Source: a virus | IMG/VR virus record: IMGVR_UViG_3300036466_000190 | Coordinates: 1 to 24,263 of that record | Direction: 5' to 3' (one strand) | DNA length: 24,263 nucleotides | In this document: piece after piece, positions 22,247 through 24,263 of the stretch | Layout of the letters: the number at the start of each line of letters is the position of its first letter | Numbering within the stretch: the first letter of the stretch is position 1 | Program-made: the position numbers and the translations under genes | The notes under the pieces: model-generated | What the model saw: the letters and a program-made list of their open reading frames with translations, nothing else | Told to the model about the DNA's origin: nothing | The model's database searches: none

Positions 22247-23645
22247 TATTTTCCTCCTTAATTACATTTAAGAGGTCTGCACTTAATGATGAGTCTGTGT
22301 CTATATACTCTAACCCTGCATCCTCAAATAATTTTTTTTCTTGCTGTTTTTCTTTAATAATATCTTCAATATCAAGACCTTGTTTACCTACTTCTCTTGT
22401 AAGTGTCGTCATTCCCAAATATAATTTTTCTTTAATTGCTGATATGTCTTTTAGTGGATCAACCCACTCTCTCGCAGGTGGAATCCAAGATTTTTTTAAA
22501 TACTCTGATTTATTTGCATAATATTGGGCAGGTGTAATTGTTTGCATATTCCCACTTAACACCATAGCTTCTAGCCATTTCTCAAAATCTGGATTTTTAA
22601 ATGTTATAATATGCTGTAATTGCTCATAATCAAATCTCTTATTATCTTGTATTAAAGAAGCACGACTTGAAGCAAAATTTACTTGACTATAATCTCTAAA
22701 TGCTAATTCATAAGATAGTTTTCTTCCACTTGCTATAAGCCTAATAACCATCATTAAAAAATCTTTGTGGTTATCTCCTGCAACTTTAGGATCAAGTTGT
22801 TTTAAATCTTCACCTTTATTTAAATAATGAACCATTAGCCCATTAATCATTTGTAACTGTTGGTTTGGTTCTGATGATGTAGAATTTCCTCTTGCTGCAC
22901 CAGTAGGATTGTCTGCTGTTACATAATAAGGAAGATTTGCTCTTACCCTTGCATTTTGAATTAATGCTGTATTGTATGCCATAAAGTTTTTTAAATCTAG
23001 TATTACTTGCTTATATTCACTTACACCACGAACTTGTGATGCTCTGTTTTCTATATTCATAATATGAAGTGTATTTTTAGCATCTAATGAAAATTCATTA
23101 TAAAATTCATCTACAAAATGAAGTTTTTTTGTTTTCCCTGTATCTTTATTTACCTCTACACCGCTATATATATAATCTCCAACTTTAGATGTATCAAAAT
23201 TTGAAGCTTCTAGTATTTGTGTTTTTAGTGGGCTATTTCTATCTTTTGTTAGTACATAGTTTACAATAGACTCACCATCCATCATTCTTGCACCAAAGAT
23301 TGTTCTCTCTGCACTTATTCCACTTAATCTGCCATTTAATGAATAAGCATCTGGGCTTTCCATTCTTGCTCTATATTTAAGTTCTATTTCATCAGCTATT
23401 CTTTTATCTGTAACAAGAGATTTAAGCTTTATCCCATTTCCGATAACATTATTTTTAAGCGTTTCATCTATATTTGAAATGATTGGGTTATTCTCATGTA
23501 GCCATCTTGCTCTTTTAATCATTTCCATTCTGTCAAAAGTTGCAGTATCTTCAAAAGTTCCTACTGCATTTGTAAAATCAGCATTTACTTTTGATATTTT
23601 TCCACCCTCGTAAAAAGAAGCCTTAATGTCATATATTAAACTCAT
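22236..23645 (-). CDS. Portal protein, lambda gpB-like
   Basis: A 469-residue protein matching the lambda-type portal family (PF05136): N-terminal RARWLHENNPIISNIDETL, then NVIGNGIKL; centre SQVRGVSEYKQVI and ALIQNARVRANLPYYVTAD; later SGRKLSYELAFRDYSQVNF and SRASLIQDNKRFDYEQ. The dodecamer forms the DNA channel at one capsid vertex and binds the terminase and connectors. AAGGAG precedes the ATG, which overlaps the stop of the upstream membrane protein gene (ATGA). It lies just upstream of the protease/capsid gene in the conserved order. Confidence 0.95.
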   Translation of the reverse strand: MSLIYDIKASFYEGGKISKVNADFTNAVGTFEDTATFDRMEMIKRARWLHENNPIISNIDETLKNNVIGNGIKLKSLVTDKRIADEIELKYRARMESPDAYSLNGRLSGISAERTIFGARMMDGESIVNYVLTKDRNSPLKTQILEASNFDTSKVGDYIYSGVEVNKDTGKTKKLHFVDEFYNEFSLDAKNTLHIMNIENRASQVRGVSEYKQVILDLKNFMAYNTALIQNARVRANLPYYVTADNPTGAARGNSTSSEPNQQLQMINGLMVHYLNKGEDLKQLDPKVAGDNHKDFLMMVIRLIASGRKLSYELAFRDYSQVNFASSRASLIQDNKRFDYEQLQHIITFKNPDFEKWLEAMVLSGNMQTITPAQYYANKSEYLKKSWIPPAREWVDPLKDISAIKEKLYLGMTTLTREVGKQGLDIEDIIKEKQQEKKLFEDAGLEYIDTDSSLSADLLNVIKEENNDK

Positions 23646-23869
23646 TTAAGACTCCTTACTTTTACGAGAATAAGGAAAATAATGAATGATAAAAATATTA
23701 ATGCTAGTGATACTCTTGTATATATGCTCCATAAAGCTATATAAAAAGAAACACTTATAAATGAACCTATAATATATAATATAAATACACTTATAAGTAT
23801 TGGTAAGATGTAGTATTCAGATAGTTTCGCCAAAAACAATATGATTGCTCCTGATATTTGGTTTTTCAT
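23642..23869 (-). CDS. Small membrane protein between the connector and portal genes
   Basis: A 75-residue protein from the ATG at 23869, which has GGAGG 7 nt upstream; a longer version with 9 extra codons lacks such a site. It contains two or three hydrophobic segments (about 20-38 with ILPILISVFILYIIGSF, and 55-70 with LALIFLSFIIFLILV) and few charges. It overlaps the end of the gpW-like gene by 53 nt and the portal start by 4 nt. A membrane protein is unusual between gpW and portal genes. It may be a lysis or superinfection-exclusion type moron. No family is recognised. Confidence 0.6.
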   Translation of the reverse strand: MKNQISGAIILFLAKLSEYYILPILISVFILYIIGSFISVSFYIALWSIYTRVSLALIFLSFIIFLILVKVRSLK

Positions 23870-24062
23870 TTGAACCCTCCACAAAGTCACCGCCATATAG
23901 ATTAATCTTCTCTATTAGCTCTTTTTCTTGTTTATATAAAACACTTAATGGGAGTCTTACTATTGAGCTTAATCCTGTTCTATATTCTGATACACGACCA
24001 CCTTGTATATAGTCTATTGCATCTTGAACATCTGTAAGTCTTAAAGAAAGTGATTTAGCCAT
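23817..24062 (-). CDS. gpW-like head-tail connector protein
   Basis: An 81-residue protein from ATG 24062, preceded by AAAGGG. Helix-loop-helix pattern: LTDVQDAIDYIQGGRVSEYR, then RLPLSVLYKQEKELIEKI, similar in layout to lambda gpW (68 residues; an alpha-beta-alpha fold), the small protein that stops up the portal before tail joining. Lambda W also precedes the portal gene. An in-frame upstream ATG at 24125 would add a hydrophobic stretch and lacks a good ribosome site. Recognition is moderate. Confidence 0.68.
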   Translation of the reverse strand: MAKSLSLRLTDVQDAIDYIQGGRVSEYRTGLSSIVRLPLSVLYKQEKELIEKINLYGGDFVEGSNEKPNIRSNHIVFGETI

Positions 24063-24159
24063 TTTTAACCCTTTCCATAATTTTATGATAAGCAATGGAT
24101 AGAAAATAGGGTAAAATTCATCCATAAATTGATTAAAATTTAACCATAGATTTTATTTT

Positions 24160-24181
24160 TACATTTAAAATGTAAGTACTT
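24160..24181. promoter_or_regulatory. Two small palindromes in the gap before the head genes
   Basis: TACATTT-A-AAATGTA (24160-24174, perfect 7-bp arms) adjoins AAGTACTT (24174-24181). They lie in a 156-bp region between the leftward late operon and a rightward gene start, where an operator for divergent promoters could be. AT-rich sequence makes such dyads fairly easy by chance. Confidence 0.25.
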
Positions 24182-24218
24182 TTAATGATTTGTGATTTTT
24201 TTTGGGGTAGACATTCTG

Positions 24219-24263
24219 ATGAAAAAAGTTTACAATTCGAGAGAGTTCGGGGCTACGCCGACC
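24219..24263 (+). CDS. Start of a rightward gene, possibly a helix-turn-helix protein (partial)
   Basis: The ATG at 24219 opens a frame that runs off the window end; 15 codons are visible (MKKVYNSREFGATPT). Short N-termini of the form 'K-x-Y-S/N-x-R-E-F-G' are common in MerR-like/transposase-accessory and phage excisionase HTH proteins. GGGG lies about 13 nt upstream. Its orientation is opposite to the head operon. The identification is tentative because so little is in view; an alternative is that the terminal bases belong to the end of a leftward gene. Confidence 0.35.
   Translation, partial: MKKVYNSREFGATPT

Overview
This window is most of the late region, plus one flank, of a tailed double-stranded DNA phage or prophage with a long, probably flexible (siphovirus-type), lambda-like tail. 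The DNA is strongly AT-rich and most genes have purine-rich Shine-Dalgarno sites (AAGGAG/GGAG). The lysis and head-tail gene families are those usual in phages of Gram-negative bacteria. A low-GC host such as a Campylobacterota (Arcobacter/Sulfurimonas-like) fits, but nothing in the sequence fixes the host.

Layout. The left flank (1-3050) reads rightward: the end of a DNA methyltransferase, a small membrane protein, a pair of RNA hairpins and a 45-residue protein. A promoter then leads directly into a structured, possibly pseudoknotted leader, followed by an HNH nuclease with a NUMOD1-like tail, an HUH rolling-circle Rep-like protein and a Cys-rich small protein. A hairpin at about 3055-3072 separates this block from everything to the right, which reads leftward and is described here in its order of transcription.

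The leftward late operon runs from about 24062 down to 3071: gpW-like connector, small membrane protein, portal, a fused S49-type protease/major capsid protein, decoration protein, head-tail joining protein, gp10/Z-like and U-like tail completion proteins, tail tube, G/GT tail chaperones made by a -1 frameshift, tape measure, M-like, L-like and K-like tail-tip proteins, and the J-like hub. Two 25-codon ORFs, an Ala/Ser-rich fibre protein, the retroelement block, an uncharacterised gene and the lysis cassette (VanZ-like membrane protein, three-TM holin, coiled-coil/TM protein, T4-type lysozyme) follow.

The centrepiece is a complete diversity-generating retroelement (DGR) at 4942-7945: variable protein with a C-terminal variable repeat (VR), Avd accessory protein, template repeat (TR) and reverse transcriptase. 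TR and VR are 112 bp each and differ at 14 positions. All 14 are adenines of the TR coding strand (14 of 36 adenines changed, 0 of 76 other bases). The TR lies in frame inside the 5' end of the reverse transcriptase ORF, which starts at a TAATG overlap with avd. The likely role is to diversify the receptor-binding tip protein at the end of the tail.

The second mechanistic feature is a well-formed frameshift signal in the tail chaperone gene: slippery heptamer A AAA AAG, a 7-nt spacer and a perfect 10-bp stem. The most open part of the window is 966-1222, with its promoter and structured leader next to the Rep-like and HNH genes. At the right edge a different gene begins on the + strand. No terminase is visible inside the window.
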